Source of the DNA: Bacillota bacterium
GTDB lineage: Bacteria > Bacillota > Negativicutes > Sporomusales > UBA7701
Assembly (NCBI GenBank): GCA_023415775.1
Contig: JAEZJM010000003.1
Coordinates: 117,180 to 181,179, forward strand
DNA: 64,000 nucleotides
Direction of reading: 5' to 3'
Below, in pieces: positions 53,855 to 63,332 of the stretch. The first letter of the stretch is position 1; each line of letters opens with the position of its first letter. A model generated the notes under the pieces. It searched no databases, was not told the origin of the DNA, and worked only from the letters and a program-made list of their open reading frames with translations. A program made the translations under genes and the position numbers.

Positions 53855-54717
53855 CCACCGCCCAGCCCGCGCGGCCGTCCTGGCTCGTCCAGCGCGTCGC
53901 CCCCGGCTCCTTCGAAAAAGTCAGCGGCCTCCTCGGCGGCCTCGGCCTCCACACCGTCTGCCAGAGCGCCCACTGCCCCAATATCGGCGAATGCTTCGGC
54001 CACGGCGCCGCCACCTTCCTCATCCTCGGCGGCGTCTGCACCCGCGGTTGCCGCTTCTGCGCCGTCCCCAAAGGCCAACCCGTCCCTCCCGACCCCGGAG
54101 AACCAGCCCGGATCGCCCAGGCCGTCGCCGCTTTGGGGCTCCGCCACGCCGTCGTCACCTCCGTCACCCGCGACGACCTCCGCGACGGCGGCGCCGCCCA
54201 CTTCGCCGCCGTCATCGCCGCCATCCGCGCCGCCTGCGGCGCCAGCGTCGAAATCCTCACCCCCGATTTTGCCGGCCGCGAAGACAGCCTTGACACCGTC
54301 CTCGCCGCCCGCCCCGAAGTCTTCAACCACAACCTCGAAACCGTCCCCCGCCTCTACCCCGCCGTCCGGCCCGGCGCCGACTACCGCCGCTCGCTGGCAA
54401 TCCTCGCCGCCGCCGCCCGCCGGCCCGTCCTCGTCAAAAGCGGCCTCATGCTCGGCCTCGGCGAGCAGCAAGACGAAATCCACGCCGTCCTCGCCGACCT
54501 CGCCGCCGCCGGCGTCCGCGCCCTCACCCTCGGCCAATACCTCCGGCCCTCGCCCGACCACCTGCCTGTCAGCGAATACATCCACCCCGACCAATTTCGC
54601 CGCTACGAAGAAGCCGCGTACGCCTTGGGCTTCAGCCACGTCGCCGCCGGCCCCCTCGTCCGCAGCTCCTACCACGCCGCCGCCTTCGTAGACGGCCAAA
54701 ACCCGACCGACTCTTGA
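53851..54717 (+). CDS. lipA: Lipoyl synthase LipA
   Basis: A 288-residue radical SAM enzyme that inserts two sulfurs into protein-bound octanoyl groups. It has the auxiliary cluster motif CQSAHCPNIGEC (Cys near residue 38) and the radical SAM motif CTRGCRFC. The C-terminal RSSYHA gives the serine ligand of the auxiliary cluster. GTG 53851 overlaps the lipB stop (GTGA). A sigma-A-like promoter for the next gene overlaps its stop codon. Confidence 0.96.
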   Translation: MTTAQPARPSWLVQRVAPGSFEKVSGLLGGLGLHTVCQSAHCPNIGECFGHGAATFLILGGVCTRGCRFCAVPKGQPVPPDPGEPARIAQAVAALGLRHAVVTSVTRDDLRDGGAAHFAAVIAAIRAACGASVEILTPDFAGREDSLDTVLAARPEVFNHNLETVPRLYPAVRPGADYRRSLAILAAAARRPVLVKSGLMLGLGEQQDEIHAVLADLAAAGVRALTLGQYLRPSPDHLPVSEYIHPDQFRRYEEAAYALGFSHVAAGPLVRSSYHAAAFVDGQNPTDS

Positions 54718-54741
54718 CACGGACACCTCGCCTGTTATTTA
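54714..54741 (+). promoter_or_regulatory. Sigma-A-type promoter for the DUF815 gene
   Basis: A consensus TTGACA at 54714 is followed after 16 bases by TATTTA (54736). It overlaps the lipA stop and lies about 60 bases before the ATG at 54799. Confidence 0.6.
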
Positions 54742-54798
54742 ATTAAAGGAAATATCTCTTTCCGCCCGCTGCGGAACGAACACGGACGAGGTGATCCC

Positions 54799-56040
54799 AT
54801 GTTCCCACAGCTTAAAGACCTTAACAAGCTTGTCATCTTCCGAGGCCTCTTGGACGACCCGATAATCAAACAGCTCCTCGCCCACGCCGACAGGGCGGGG
54901 GAGGGGGGAGACCTGCCGCCCGCCACCGTCGCCGACCTCATCGCCTTCGCCGAACAATACGGCCTCGCCGGCAACGTCCTCGGCGACCACCTCATCTACC
55001 TCCTCGTCGTCGACGAAAACACCTTCAGCATCACCGCCGAAAAACAGCGCGGCCAGGTCGGCGAAAGCCTCCTCGCCGCCTGCGCCCACGACCTCGCCAT
55101 CTTAAGGCGCCTCTACGACAGCACCGCCGCCCTCGCCGGCGGCCTCCTCGCCGACTACCGGCCCACCGTCGCCAGCGACCTCCTCGCCTTCAACGCCCTC
55201 AAACACAGCTGGGCCGCCGCAGGAGCCGCCGCCCCCGACGCCGGCGCCGCCATGCTCGCCCGCCACTACGCCGTCTACGGCTGCGGCCAGATGGCCAACC
55301 ACGTCGCCTTCCGCTGGGACCGCAAAAACGGTCTCATTGGCATAACCCACTACGACAAAACCACCTTCGACGACATCATCGGCTACGAGCGCCAGAAAAA
55401 CACCCTCAAAGAAAATACCGAAGCCTTCCTCGCCGGCCGCCCCGCCAACAACGTCCTCCTCATCGGCCCGCGCGGCACCGGCAAATCCTCCACCGTCAAA
55501 GCCCTCGTCAACGCCTACGCCATCCGCGGCCTCAGACTCGTTGAAGTCGCCAAAGGCGACCTCATCCACCTCCAGACCGTCAGCGACCTCCTCGGCGCCC
55601 GCGGCAAAAAATGCATCCTCTTTCTCGACGACCTCTCCTTCGAAGACTCCGACGGCGACTTCAAGCATCTCAAAACCGTCATCGACGGCTCCCTCCAGAC
55701 CAGGCCGGCCAACGTCCTCATCTACGCCACCTCCAACCGCCGCCACCTCGTCAAGGAAACCTGGCAGGACCGCCAGGGCGGCGACGACGAAATCCACCGC
55801 TTCGACTCCCTCAACGAAAAAATTGCCCTCGCCGACCGCTTCGGCATCACCATCACTTTCCCGTCTCCCGACCAGCAGGAATACCTCAACATCGTCCACA
55901 AACTCGCCCAAAAGCACAAAGTCGCCCTCGGCGAAGAACAGCTCAACAAAGAAGCCCTCCAGTGGGAGTTCAGCCATTCGGGGAGGTCGGGCCGCGTAGC
56001 CCGCCAGTTCATCCAACATCTTTTGGGTAAGATTGTGTAA
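54799..56040 (+). CDS. DUF815-family AAA+ ATPase
   Basis: A 413-residue protein. The C-terminal half (from about residue 190) is the DUF815 AAA+ module: FDDIIGYERQKNTL, Walker A GPRGTGKSS near 224, Walker B CILFLDDLSFE, and the sensor region YATSNRRHLV. The N-terminal 190 residues are helical with no recognised domain. The cellular role of this family is unknown. ATG 54799 lies behind GAGGTGAT with its own promoter. Repeat copy 13 follows the stop. Confidence 0.85.
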   Translation: MFPQLKDLNKLVIFRGLLDDPIIKQLLAHADRAGEGGDLPPATVADLIAFAEQYGLAGNVLGDHLIYLLVVDENTFSITAEKQRGQVGESLLAACAHDLAILRRLYDSTAALAGGLLADYRPTVASDLLAFNALKHSWAAAGAAAPDAGAAMLARHYAVYGCGQMANHVAFRWDRKNGLIGITHYDKTTFDDIIGYERQKNTLKENTEAFLAGRPANNVLLIGPRGTGKSSTVKALVNAYAIRGLRLVEVAKGDLIHLQTVSDLLGARGKKCILFLDDLSFEDSDGDFKHLKTVIDGSLQTRPANVLIYATSNRRHLVKETWQDRQGGDDEIHRFDSLNEKIALADRFGITITFPSPDQQEYLNIVHKLAQKHKVALGEEQLNKEALQWEFSHSGRSGRVARQFIQHLLGKIV

Positions 56041-56046
56041 ATATTG

Positions 56047-56171
56047 GCGTCCGTTGATAAGCCCCCATCTGCGTTGTTGTTCCGCCTGGCGTTTGCTAGC
56101 GTACGGCCCGAGTACGCGTCGCGGCACGCCAGGCGGAGCCGCCTAGCATCTGGGGGCTTCTGAACGTCCGC
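56047..56171 (+). repeat. Paired-arm intergenic repeat, copy 13
   Basis: The middle arms TCCGCCTGGCGT and ACGCCAGGCGGA form a perfect 12-bp stem, the longest in the family. Outer ends GATAAGCCCCC/GGGGGCTTC pair, while the very tips (CGTCC / CGTCC) pair imperfectly. Confidence 0.87.
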
Positions 56172-56204
56172 TCGCAGAAAAAACGATAGTTACGAAAACA
56201 ACCA

Positions 56205-56227
56205 AAACCGCCGTACGGCGGTTTTTT
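56205..56227 (+). terminator. Rho-independent terminator after the DUF815 gene
   Basis: AAACCGCCGTACGGCGGTTT is self-complementary and followed by TTTT. It lies about 35 bases past repeat copy 13. Confidence 0.85.
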
Positions 56228-56293
56228 TCGTTAGAGGTTTTTGCCATATCCTGGCGAAATTCTTTATTTCGACAGAACTCGGGAGGTGGCATA

Positions 56294-57892
56294 GTGATTT
56301 CCTGCCGGCGGCTGACGGCGCTCCTCGTCGTCCTCATCCTCGTCCTTGCCCTCCAGACCTCCGCCTGGGCGGCCATGCGGGTCATTCCCGCGCCGGGCGC
56401 CGACCCGGCCCACGTAGCCATCGTCCAGAAAACGGTCGACGCCTTCAACACCATCGTCGATGCCGAAATGGGCGTCACCCTCAACAACGACGTGCGCGTC
56501 TTCGTCTGTTCCACCGCCGAAAGTTACCGCGCCGTCCTCATCCGCGAGCTCGGCCAGAAGCCCGACACCGCCGAGCGCTCGTCAAAAGTCACCGCCGGCA
56601 TGTCCGGCGGGCGCTCCAAAGCGGTCGCCATCAACTTTGGCGCCTACGCCAGCGAAGCCGCCAGCGCCCGCGCCTACAAAACCACCGCCCACGAGCTCTT
56701 CCACCAGCTCGAATACCAGCTCGCCGGCAACAACATGGGCAAATCCTTCTACTGGCTCAAAGAAGGGGCCGCCGACCTCCTCGGTGCCGCCGTCGCCGAA
56801 AAAGTCGGCTACCAGAGCCTCGACAAATGGAAACTCGACCAGGTCAACACCCTCCGCAAGGCCGACAAATACGTCTCCCCGCAGGCCATCTTGAAAACAA
56901 ACCTCGACAAATGGACGACCCTTATCGAAGAAAAACTGCACCCCTACGAAATGTCCGACCTCATGGTCTTCTACCTCATGAGCCGCACCAAATCCGGCGG
57001 CTACCGGGCCATCGGCGACTACTACCGGCTCCTCGGCCAGGGCCTTGACAACGACAAAGCCTTCGAACAGGCCTTCGACGTCACCGCCGACGGCATCATC
57101 GGCGGCTTCCAGGCCTGGTTCGCCGCAATCTCCACCCAGTCAGCCACCGTCGAAGTCATCGCCGCCCCAGGCACCCCCGGCCTCGACGACTTCAACCAGG
57201 GCGTCGCCTTAACCCGCCAATTCATGGTCGACGCCTGGGGCGGCGACCTCATAAGCTCCATGCGCTTCGTCCTCGTATCCGGCAAACCCGCCTACGCCGC
57301 CGCCCTTGCCAAAGAGCTGGGCATCAGCGAAACCGAGGCCGCCCAGCGGGCCAAAAACAGCACCTGGTGGAATTCCGGCGGCACCGCCATCTACGACATC
57401 ACCGCCAACCCCGCCAAACGCCTCCGCATCCACGCGGTCTCCAACCTCCTCGTCCGGCGGTACGCCAACGATATCGCCCCCCAGAAGCTCCTCGACCAGC
57501 TGTACTGGCTCAAGCTCGCCTCCAGTGAAGCCGTCGCCGCCCACATCGTCGAACTCGGCGGCGCCCACACCAAGGCCGCTTACCGCCAGGCCTGGCTGAA
57601 TGTCCTTGCCAAATCGGCGGCAATCCCCGCCCTGGACGAACTCACCACCGCGGCCGGGTGGGAGCAGGCGAAAAAGACCCGCGGAGCCCCGCAGGTCCAG
57701 GGCGTCATCCTGCTCGCCGGCCTCTACCTCCTCGACAAACACGGGCCAGCCGCCTTCAACGACTGGTTCAAAGCCGTCGCCGCAACAGGCAGCGCCGACG
57801 CCGCCTTCACCAAAACCTTCGGCGTCACCGTGGCCGAATTCGGCGAGGAATTCAGCAACTATCTGCGCCAAACCCTCAAAAAAGCAAGCTAG
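56294..57892 (+). CDS. Exported metallopeptidase-like protein with a second, degenerate peptidase-like domain
   Basis: 532 residues with a signal peptide (hydrophobic about 8-24, ending TSAWAAM). The N-terminal domain has HELFHQLEYQL at about residue 133 and WLKEGAADLLGA, where a Glu could be the third zinc ligand. The C-terminal half (about 290-532) appears to be a second copy of the same fold: it shares segment order (KPAYAAALAKELGISE, then WLKLASSEAVAAHI, then FNDWFKAV and a terminal AFTKTFGVTVAEF), but its zinc motif is replaced by IHAVSNLLVRRY. Similar to the shorter protein at 474-1307. Substrate unknown. GTG start behind GGGAGGTGG. Confidence 0.75.
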   Translation: MISCRRLTALLVVLILVLALQTSAWAAMRVIPAPGADPAHVAIVQKTVDAFNTIVDAEMGVTLNNDVRVFVCSTAESYRAVLIRELGQKPDTAERSSKVTAGMSGGRSKAVAINFGAYASEAASARAYKTTAHELFHQLEYQLAGNNMGKSFYWLKEGAADLLGAAVAEKVGYQSLDKWKLDQVNTLRKADKYVSPQAILKTNLDKWTTLIEEKLHPYEMSDLMVFYLMSRTKSGGYRAIGDYYRLLGQGLDNDKAFEQAFDVTADGIIGGFQAWFAAISTQSATVEVIAAPGTPGLDDFNQGVALTRQFMVDAWGGDLISSMRFVLVSGKPAYAAALAKELGISETEAAQRAKNSTWWNSGGTAIYDITANPAKRLRIHAVSNLLVRRYANDIAPQKLLDQLYWLKLASSEAVAAHIVELGGAHTKAAYRQAWLNVLAKSAAIPALDELTTAAGWEQAKKTRGAPQVQGVILLAGLYLLDKHGPAAFNDWFKAVAATGSADAAFTKTFGVTVAEFGEEFSNYLRQTLKKAS

Positions 57893-57909
57893 CACATATA
57901 GCCAAAAAC

Positions 57910-57935
57910 AAAACCGCCGGTCGCCCGGCGGTTTT
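57910..57935. terminator. Bidirectional terminator between convergent genes
   Basis: AAAACCGCCGG and CCGGCGGTTTT form an 11-bp stem with A and T runs on the two sides. It can stop transcription from both the peptidase gene (plus) and mgtC (minus). Confidence 0.88.
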
Positions 57936-57949
57936 CTCGCGTTTCCCGT

Positions 57950-58618
57950 TCACTTCTTGTTTATATCCAGTACCCCTTCGATGCCGCATAGCTCGTTTAT
58001 CACCTGCTCCAGCTCGCTCCGGTCGGACAGCTTCACCGTCACCGGGATAAAAATCTTCCCCGGCTCCTCCGCGTCCTCGATCTGGATCTGGAGGATACCC
58101 ACCCCCAGGCCGCCCAGGCACGAACCGATGCGGCCGATCTGGCCCGGCTTGTCCAGCGACTTAATCAGCAGATTCGCCACCCGCGGGCTGCGGCTCGTGT
58201 ACAGGCGGTCGATCCGCGGCAGCACCTCCAGCGCCACCACCACCAGCACCGTCGTCGCCACCGCCCCCACCATCGCGCCCACCCCGGCCGCCAGGCCCAC
58301 GCTCGCCACCACCCACAGGCTGGCCGCCGTCGTCAGGCCCTTGATCGTCGGGCCCTCCTTCATGATCGCCCCCGCGCCGAGGAAACCGATGCCGCTCACC
58401 ACCTGCGCCGCCAATCTAGCCGGGTCGGCGTTCGTCTTGCCCTCCACATCCGAATACAGATTCAGCGACAGGATCGCCACCAGGCACGACCCCAGGCACA
58501 CCAGGATATGCGTCCTCAGCCCGGCCGTCTTGCCGCGGTGCTGTCGCTCGAACCCGATAATCCCGCCCAGCACCACCGAAACCACCAGGCGGATCACCGT
58601 CGTATAATCGTCAACCAC
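57950..58618 (-). CDS. MgtC/SapB-family membrane protein
   Basis: A 222-residue protein with four to five N-terminal membrane helices, the MgtC core IIGFERQHRGKTAGLRTHILVCLG, GFLGAGAIMKEG, and a C-terminal cytoplasmic ACT-like domain. The family is linked to magnesium homeostasis and control of membrane ATP synthase; its transport activity is uncertain. It overlaps phoU by 8 bases on the same strand, so both are in one transcript. Confidence 0.88.
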   Translation of the reverse strand: MVDDYTTVIRLVVSVVLGGIIGFERQHRGKTAGLRTHILVCLGSCLVAILSLNLYSDVEGKTNADPARLAAQVVSGIGFLGAGAIMKEGPTIKGLTTAASLWVVASVGLAAGVGAMVGAVATTVLVVVALEVLPRIDRLYTSRSPRVANLLIKSLDKPGQIGRIGSCLGGLGVGILQIQIEDAEEPGKIFIPVTVKLSDRSELEQVINELCGIEGVLDINKK

Positions 58619-59288
58619 CAGCCACGCCTCCCCCCGCGCCCTTCTTCTTCAGCGGCTCGCCCTGAACAATATAAAACGCCAGTTCGGCGATATTCGTCGC
58701 CCGGTCGGCCACCCGCTCGATATAGCGGATCGCCACGTGATAATCCATGATCGTCTCCTGGGCCCACGGATGCACCGACAGCACGCACACCATATCGCGA
58801 AAAAGATCGCGGTTGCGCTTGTCCACCGAATTATCCTTATCGATAACCTGCCCCGTCAGCGCGCAGTCCAGCGTATCGTAACAGCGCAGCGCCCCCCGCA
58901 GCATCTCCAGCGACTGATCCTTCATACTCGCCACCGACCCGTGCAGCGTCGCCAGAGGCTGCATATTCTGGGCGGCGAACTTCTTCTGCACCATCTTCGC
59001 GATCTGGTTGGCGTAATCGCACGTCCGCTCCAGCTCCATCGCGATCTTCAGGCTGCAGGTCACGAAATTGACCTCCTCGCGGCTGCAAAGCCTGGCCGTC
59101 AGACTGTCGAGGCAATGCTCATTGATCTCCTGATACATCAGATCGACCTGCTTCTCAATCTCCCGCGCCCCGGCCGCCGCCGCCGCGTCGTTATCCACCA
59201 GCGCGCGCACGGCCAGACCGACCGCCTCCGCAGTCTTGTCGCCCATCGTAAGCACGCTTTTCTTCAGCCAGGTAAAATCGAACTCCAT
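58611..59288 (-). CDS. phoU: Phosphate signalling protein PhoU
   Basis: A 225-residue helical protein made of two PhoU repeats: MGDKTAEAVGLAVRALVDND and CDYANQIAKMV in the first, VDKRNRDLFRDMV and RYIERVADRATNIAELAFYIV in the second, with the conserved acidic metal-binding residues. PhoU restrains Pst transport and PhoR signalling, but no pst genes are in the window. It is the promoter-proximal gene, divergent from the HAD phosphatase at 59484 over a 195-base AT-rich gap. Confidence 0.9.
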   Translation of the reverse strand: MEFDFTWLKKSVLTMGDKTAEAVGLAVRALVDNDAAAAAGAREIEKQVDLMYQEINEHCLDSLTARLCSREEVNFVTCSLKIAMELERTCDYANQIAKMVQKKFAAQNMQPLATLHGSVASMKDQSLEMLRGALRCYDTLDCALTGQVIDKDNSVDKRNRDLFRDMVCVLSVHPWAQETIMDYHVAIRYIERVADRATNIAELAFYIVQGEPLKKKGAGGGVAGG

Positions 59289-59483
59289 CGTAAGTCACCT
59301 CTCAGGTACCGGATATCCGTAATATATTCAACGCAAAGCAAGAATTTTCATGCAATCTTCCGAAAAAATTTTATCCGGACGATCTATACAGGACTTTTTG
59401 CATTATTTTCCGAATATGAGAGGATTGCCAGCCTTTCTTAGCGAATTACTTCCTAGCGCAAAACAGGACTGGAGAATTCGACC

Positions 59484-60305
59484 TTGAAACCGTTATCCGA
59501 CATACGCTGCTTCCTGCTCGACATGGACGGCACCTTCTACCTCGGCGAGCAGCTCCTGCCCGGAGCCCTGGACTTCATGAAATACATAACAGCCAGCGGC
59601 AGGGACTACCTCTTCCTCACCAACAACTCGTCCCGGTCCGCTCATTTTTATGCCAAAAAACTCACCGCCATGGGCTGGTCCGCAGCGCCGAGCGACATCC
59701 TCACCAGCGGCGAAGCCGCCTGTCTCTACCTCGCCCGGCAAAAAAGCGCCGCCCGCGTCTTCCTCCTCGGCACCCCCGACCTCGAAGCCGAATTCGCCGC
59801 CCACGGCTTCACCCTCACCGCCGACGCCCCCGACTATGTCGTCCTCGGCTTCGACAAAACCCTCACCTACGACAAACTCACCACCGCCTGCACCCTCATC
59901 CGCGGCGGCGTCCCCTTCATCGCCACCCATCCCGACATCAACTGCCCCACCGAAGACGGCTTCATCCCCGACTGCGGCGCCATGATCGAACTCATCGCCG
60001 CCTCCACTGGCGTCCGGCCCCACATCATCGGCAAACCCCACCGCGACATCGTCGCCGCCGTCCTCGCCCGGACCGGCCATTCCGCCGCCGCCACCGCCAT
60101 CGTCGGCGACCGCCTCTACACCGACATCGCCACCGGCAAAAACGCCGGCATCACCTCCATACTAGTCCTCAGCGGCGAAACCAAAGCCGCCGACCTCGGC
60201 TCAACCGCCGTCGCCCCCGACTACATCTTCGCCGGCCTCGGCACTCTCCAGCTGGCCCTGGCCGCCGGCGACCGACAGGAAGACAGCTTCCCGTCCGGCG
60301 GCTGA
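59484..60305 (+). CDS. HAD-family phosphatase, NagD/4-nitrophenylphosphatase type
   Basis: A 273-residue HAD hydrolase of subfamily IIA. Motif I is LLDMDGTFYLGE near residue 12, motif II FLTNNSSRS, Lys of motif III in GKPHRDIV, and motif IV VGDRLYTDIATGKNAG. It hydrolyses small phosphoesters in the cytoplasm; the natural substrate is not evident. It starts with TTG 59484, 9 bases after GGAG. Confidence 0.88.
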   Translation: MKPLSDIRCFLLDMDGTFYLGEQLLPGALDFMKYITASGRDYLFLTNNSSRSAHFYAKKLTAMGWSAAPSDILTSGEAACLYLARQKSAARVFLLGTPDLEAEFAAHGFTLTADAPDYVVLGFDKTLTYDKLTTACTLIRGGVPFIATHPDINCPTEDGFIPDCGAMIELIAASTGVRPHIIGKPHRDIVAAVLARTGHSAAATAIVGDRLYTDIATGKNAGITSILVLSGETKAADLGSTAVAPDYIFAGLGTLQLALAAGDRQEDSFPSGG

Positions 60306-60349
60306 CCACATAACCCCGGGCACCAATTTTTATTTAGGGAGGTAGTACC

Positions 60350-61393
60350 GTGAAAAAACCCTGGTATCTCATCGTCTCGCTCATCGTCATCGCCGCCATG
60401 TCCCTCGCCCTTGTAGCCGGCTGCGGCGGCGGCGACAAAAAACCCGCCGAAACCCCCAAAGCCGCCGGCCCCAAAGGCACCGTAATGATCTACACCTCCA
60501 TCTACCCCGACATCATCGAACTCATCAAACCGGCCCTCAAAAAACAGTTCCCCGACCTCGAAGTCCAGTGGTTCCAGGCCGGCACCGAAAAAGTAATGGC
60601 CAAAGTCGCCGGTGAAATCGAAGCCAAGAAAATCCAGGCCGACCTGCTCATGGTCGCCGATCCCTCCTACTACCTGACCCTCAAAAACCAGAATCTCCTC
60701 CTCAAATACGACTCCCCCAACCGCAAAGACGTCCAGATCAACAAAGACTCTGAAGGCTACTGGACCGGCGTGCGCATCTCCAACATGATCATCGCCTACA
60801 ACACCGCCAAGGTCGGCGCCGCCGACGTCCCCAAAACCTGGAAAGACCTGCTCGATCCCAAATGGAAGGGCAAAATAGCCATGCCCAGCCCGCTGCTCTC
60901 CGGCACCGCCTACGTCGCCGCCGGCGAACTATCCGACAAATACGGCTGGAAATACTTCGAAGACCTCAAAGCCAACGGCATGAAAGTCGAAGAAGGCAAC
61001 TCCGCCATCCAGAATAAACTCGTGCGCGGCGAATACCTCGCCGTAATGATCCTCGAAGAAAACATCCTCAAAATCGGCGACAAAGGCGAACCCGTCAAAG
61101 TCGTCTACCCTGAAGACGGCACCATCGTAATCCCCAGCCCGATCGCCATCTTCAACACCTCCAAAAACCAGGAGGCCGCCAAGGTCGTCCTCGACTGGTT
61201 CCTCTCCAAGGAAGGCCAGGAAGTCATCGTCAAAGGCTGGATGCACTCCGTCCGCGGCGACGTAGCTCCCCCCAAAGGCGCTCCCGCCCTCAAGACCTTC
61301 ATGGACAAAGCCATCAAACCCAACTGGGAAAAACTCTCCAAAGAAAACGAGAAGGTCAAGGAGACGTTCCGCAGCAAGGTACTGGAGAAATAA
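60350..61393 (+). CDS. ABC transporter substrate-binding lipoprotein, Fe(III)-type
   Basis: A 347-residue lipoprotein with signal peptide and lipobox VVAGCGGG-like LALVAGCGGG. The mature part resembles FbpA/AfuA-type binding proteins: VMIYTSIYPDIIELIKPALKKQFP, GVRISNMIIAYNTAKV and KTWKDLLDPKWKGKIAMPSP. Ferric iron is the usual substrate, although related proteins bind phosphonates or sugar phosphates. GTG 60350 follows GGGAGG. It forms a transporter with the permease and ATPase downstream. Confidence 0.85.
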   Translation: MKKPWYLIVSLIVIAAMSLALVAGCGGGDKKPAETPKAAGPKGTVMIYTSIYPDIIELIKPALKKQFPDLEVQWFQAGTEKVMAKVAGEIEAKKIQADLLMVADPSYYLTLKNQNLLLKYDSPNRKDVQINKDSEGYWTGVRISNMIIAYNTAKVGAADVPKTWKDLLDPKWKGKIAMPSPLLSGTAYVAAGELSDKYGWKYFEDLKANGMKVEEGNSAIQNKLVRGEYLAVMILEENILKIGDKGEPVKVVYPEDGTIVIPSPIAIFNTSKNQEAAKVVLDWFLSKEGQEVIVKGWMHSVRGDVAPPKGAPALKTFMDKAIKPNWEKLSKENEKVKETFRSKVLEK

Positions 61394-61408
61394 CATCTAT
61401 TACAGCAG

Positions 61409-61432
61409 GGAGGGGGAGGACTCTCCCCCTCC
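61409..61432 (+). terminator. Hairpin after the ABC binding-protein gene
   Basis: GGAGGGGGAG-GACT-CTCCCCCTCC is a perfect 10-bp stem, followed by only two T. It probably causes partial termination or protects the abundant binding-protein mRNA. Confidence 0.65.
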
Positions 61433-61439
61433 TTCAGTG

Positions 61440-61562
61440 CGGCCGTTGATAAGCGCCCATCTGCGGCGTTGCTCCTCAGAGCGCTTGCTTGCGTACATTC
61501 CGGGTACGCGGCGCGGCGCGCTCTTCCGGTGCGCCTTGCATCTGGGCACTTCTGAACGGCCG
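61440..61562 (+). repeat. Paired-arm intergenic repeat, copy 14
   Basis: Outer stem CGGCCGTTGATAAGCGCCC / GGGCACTTCTGAACGGCCG, middle arms AGAGCGC/GCGCTCT, inner GCGTAC/GTACGC. It lies between the binding protein and the permease. Confidence 0.87.
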
Positions 61563-61625
61563 TGCGCCATTATGACGTAACGTAATTCTGGGGAAAATCT
61601 CTCCCCAACACTTCAGGGGGTACTC

Positions 61626-63308
61626 GTGATAAACCGCCTGCGCCAAAAATTCGACGCCAAATGGATGGCCATCGCCGCGGCCGTGGGCGTCCTTGTCCTA
61701 TTCGTCGTCCTGCCCATGCTCTACCTCATCTGGCGGAGCATCTTCATCGACGGCTCTTTCAACTTCGCCACCTACAAGCAGGTCTACTCCCAGTCCGCCA
61801 ACTGGAAAGCCTTCATCAACACCTTCTACATCTCCCTCGTCGTCACATTCGCCAGCGTCGCCGTATCCTTCCCCCTTGCCTGGCTCGTCGGCCGCACCGA
61901 CCTCCCCGGCAAAGGCTTCTTCCGCACCACCTTCATCGCCAGCTACATGATTCCCCCCTACGTCGGCGCCATCGCCTGGGCCCAGCTCCTCAACCCCAGC
62001 GTCGGCTACCTCAACGAATGGCTGGTCAGCATCTTCAAACTCGCCAAAGCTCCCTTCGACATCTACGGCATGGGCGGGCTCATCTGGGTCCTCACCCTCT
62101 TCTACTCGCCCTTCGCCTTCATCACCATCTCGCGGGCCCTCGAAAAAATGGACCCCAGCCTCGAGGAAGCCTCGCGGGTCGCGGGCGCCTCGCCGCTCGG
62201 CACCCTGTGGCGGGTAACCCTGCCCCTCATGTTCCCCAGCATCATCGCCGGCGGCGTCCTCGTCTTCATCGGCGTCGGCTCGGCCTTCGGCATCCCCGCC
62301 ATCATCGGCATGCCCGCCCAGATCGAAGTCCTCACCACCCGCATCGTCACCTACGTCTACCTCGGCACCGGCAAAGGCATCCGCGACGCCACCGCCCTCG
62401 CCGTCTCCCTCATGATTGCCGCTAACTTCGTCCTCTACGCCTCCACCTGGCTTCTAACCCGCAAAGACTACGTCACCATCAGCGGCAAGAGCACCAGACC
62501 CAACCTCGTCGAACTCGGCAAATGGAAATGGCCGCTCACCTTCCTCGTCAGCCTCTACGGCTTCATCGCCATCTTCCTGCCGCTCGCCTCGATAGCCGTC
62601 ACCTCGCTCATCAAATCCCTCTCGCGGCCCATCTCCCTCGACAACCTCACCTTCGACACCTGGCTGGCCGCCCTCAAAAACGACCAATACATGACGCCGC
62701 TGTGGACCAGCTTCGTCACCGGCGCCGCCGCCGCCACCGCCGCCACCGCCATCGCCGTCTTCATCGCCTACCTGCTCGTCAAGACTAGGATGCGCGGCCG
62801 CACCATCCCCGACGGACTCTCCACCCTTGGCGGGGCCACCCCCAGCATCGTCATCGCCCTCGCCCTCATCATCACCTTCTCCGGCGAATTCGGGCTAAAC
62901 CTCTACAACACCTTCGGCATCCTCATCGTCGCCTACATGGTCAAATACCTCACCATGGCCGTCCGCACCATCGCCGCCTCGCTAAGCCAGGTACACTCCT
63001 CCCTTGAAGAGGCCGCTTTGAACTCCGGCGCCACCTGGCTCCAGTCGCTGCGCGACATAATGCTCCCCCTCATCGGGCCCTCAATCGTCGCCGGCTGGTT
63101 CCTCGTATTCATGCCCTCATTTTACGAACTAACCATGTCGATAATCCTCTACGGCTCCCAGACCAAAACCATCGGCGTCCTCCTCTACGAACTCCAGACC
63201 TACGCCGACCCGCAGGACGCCTCCGTCCTCGCGGTCATCATCCTCCTCATCATCCTCGTCGGCAACATCATCCTCCGCAAGGTCTCCAAGGGAGCCATCG
63301 GCATATAA
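61626..63308 (+). CDS. ABC transporter permease, Fe(III)-type, duplicated
   Basis: A 560-residue permease made of two fused six-helix halves, as in FbpB/SfuB. Each half ends in an EAA loop (SLEEASRVAGASPLGTLWRVTLP in the first, SLEEAALNSGATWLQSLRDIMLP in the second) that contacts the ATPase. It imports the ligand delivered by the upstream lipoprotein. GTG start at 61626 behind CAGGGGG. An inverted copy of the repeat separates it from the ATPase gene. Confidence 0.92.
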   Translation: MINRLRQKFDAKWMAIAAAVGVLVLFVVLPMLYLIWRSIFIDGSFNFATYKQVYSQSANWKAFINTFYISLVVTFASVAVSFPLAWLVGRTDLPGKGFFRTTFIASYMIPPYVGAIAWAQLLNPSVGYLNEWLVSIFKLAKAPFDIYGMGGLIWVLTLFYSPFAFITISRALEKMDPSLEEASRVAGASPLGTLWRVTLPLMFPSIIAGGVLVFIGVGSAFGIPAIIGMPAQIEVLTTRIVTYVYLGTGKGIRDATALAVSLMIAANFVLYASTWLLTRKDYVTISGKSTRPNLVELGKWKWPLTFLVSLYGFIAIFLPLASIAVTSLIKSLSRPISLDNLTFDTWLAALKNDQYMTPLWTSFVTGAAAATAATAIAVFIAYLLVKTRMRGRTIPDGLSTLGGATPSIVIALALIITFSGEFGLNLYNTFGILIVAYMVKYLTMAVRTIAASLSQVHSSLEEAALNSGATWLQSLRDIMLPLIGPSIVAGWFLVFMPSFYELTMSIILYGSQTKTIGVLLYELQTYADPQDASVLAVIILLIILVGNIILRKVSKGAIGI

Positions 63309-63332
63309 AGCGCGTCTAATCTGAAAGCACAA

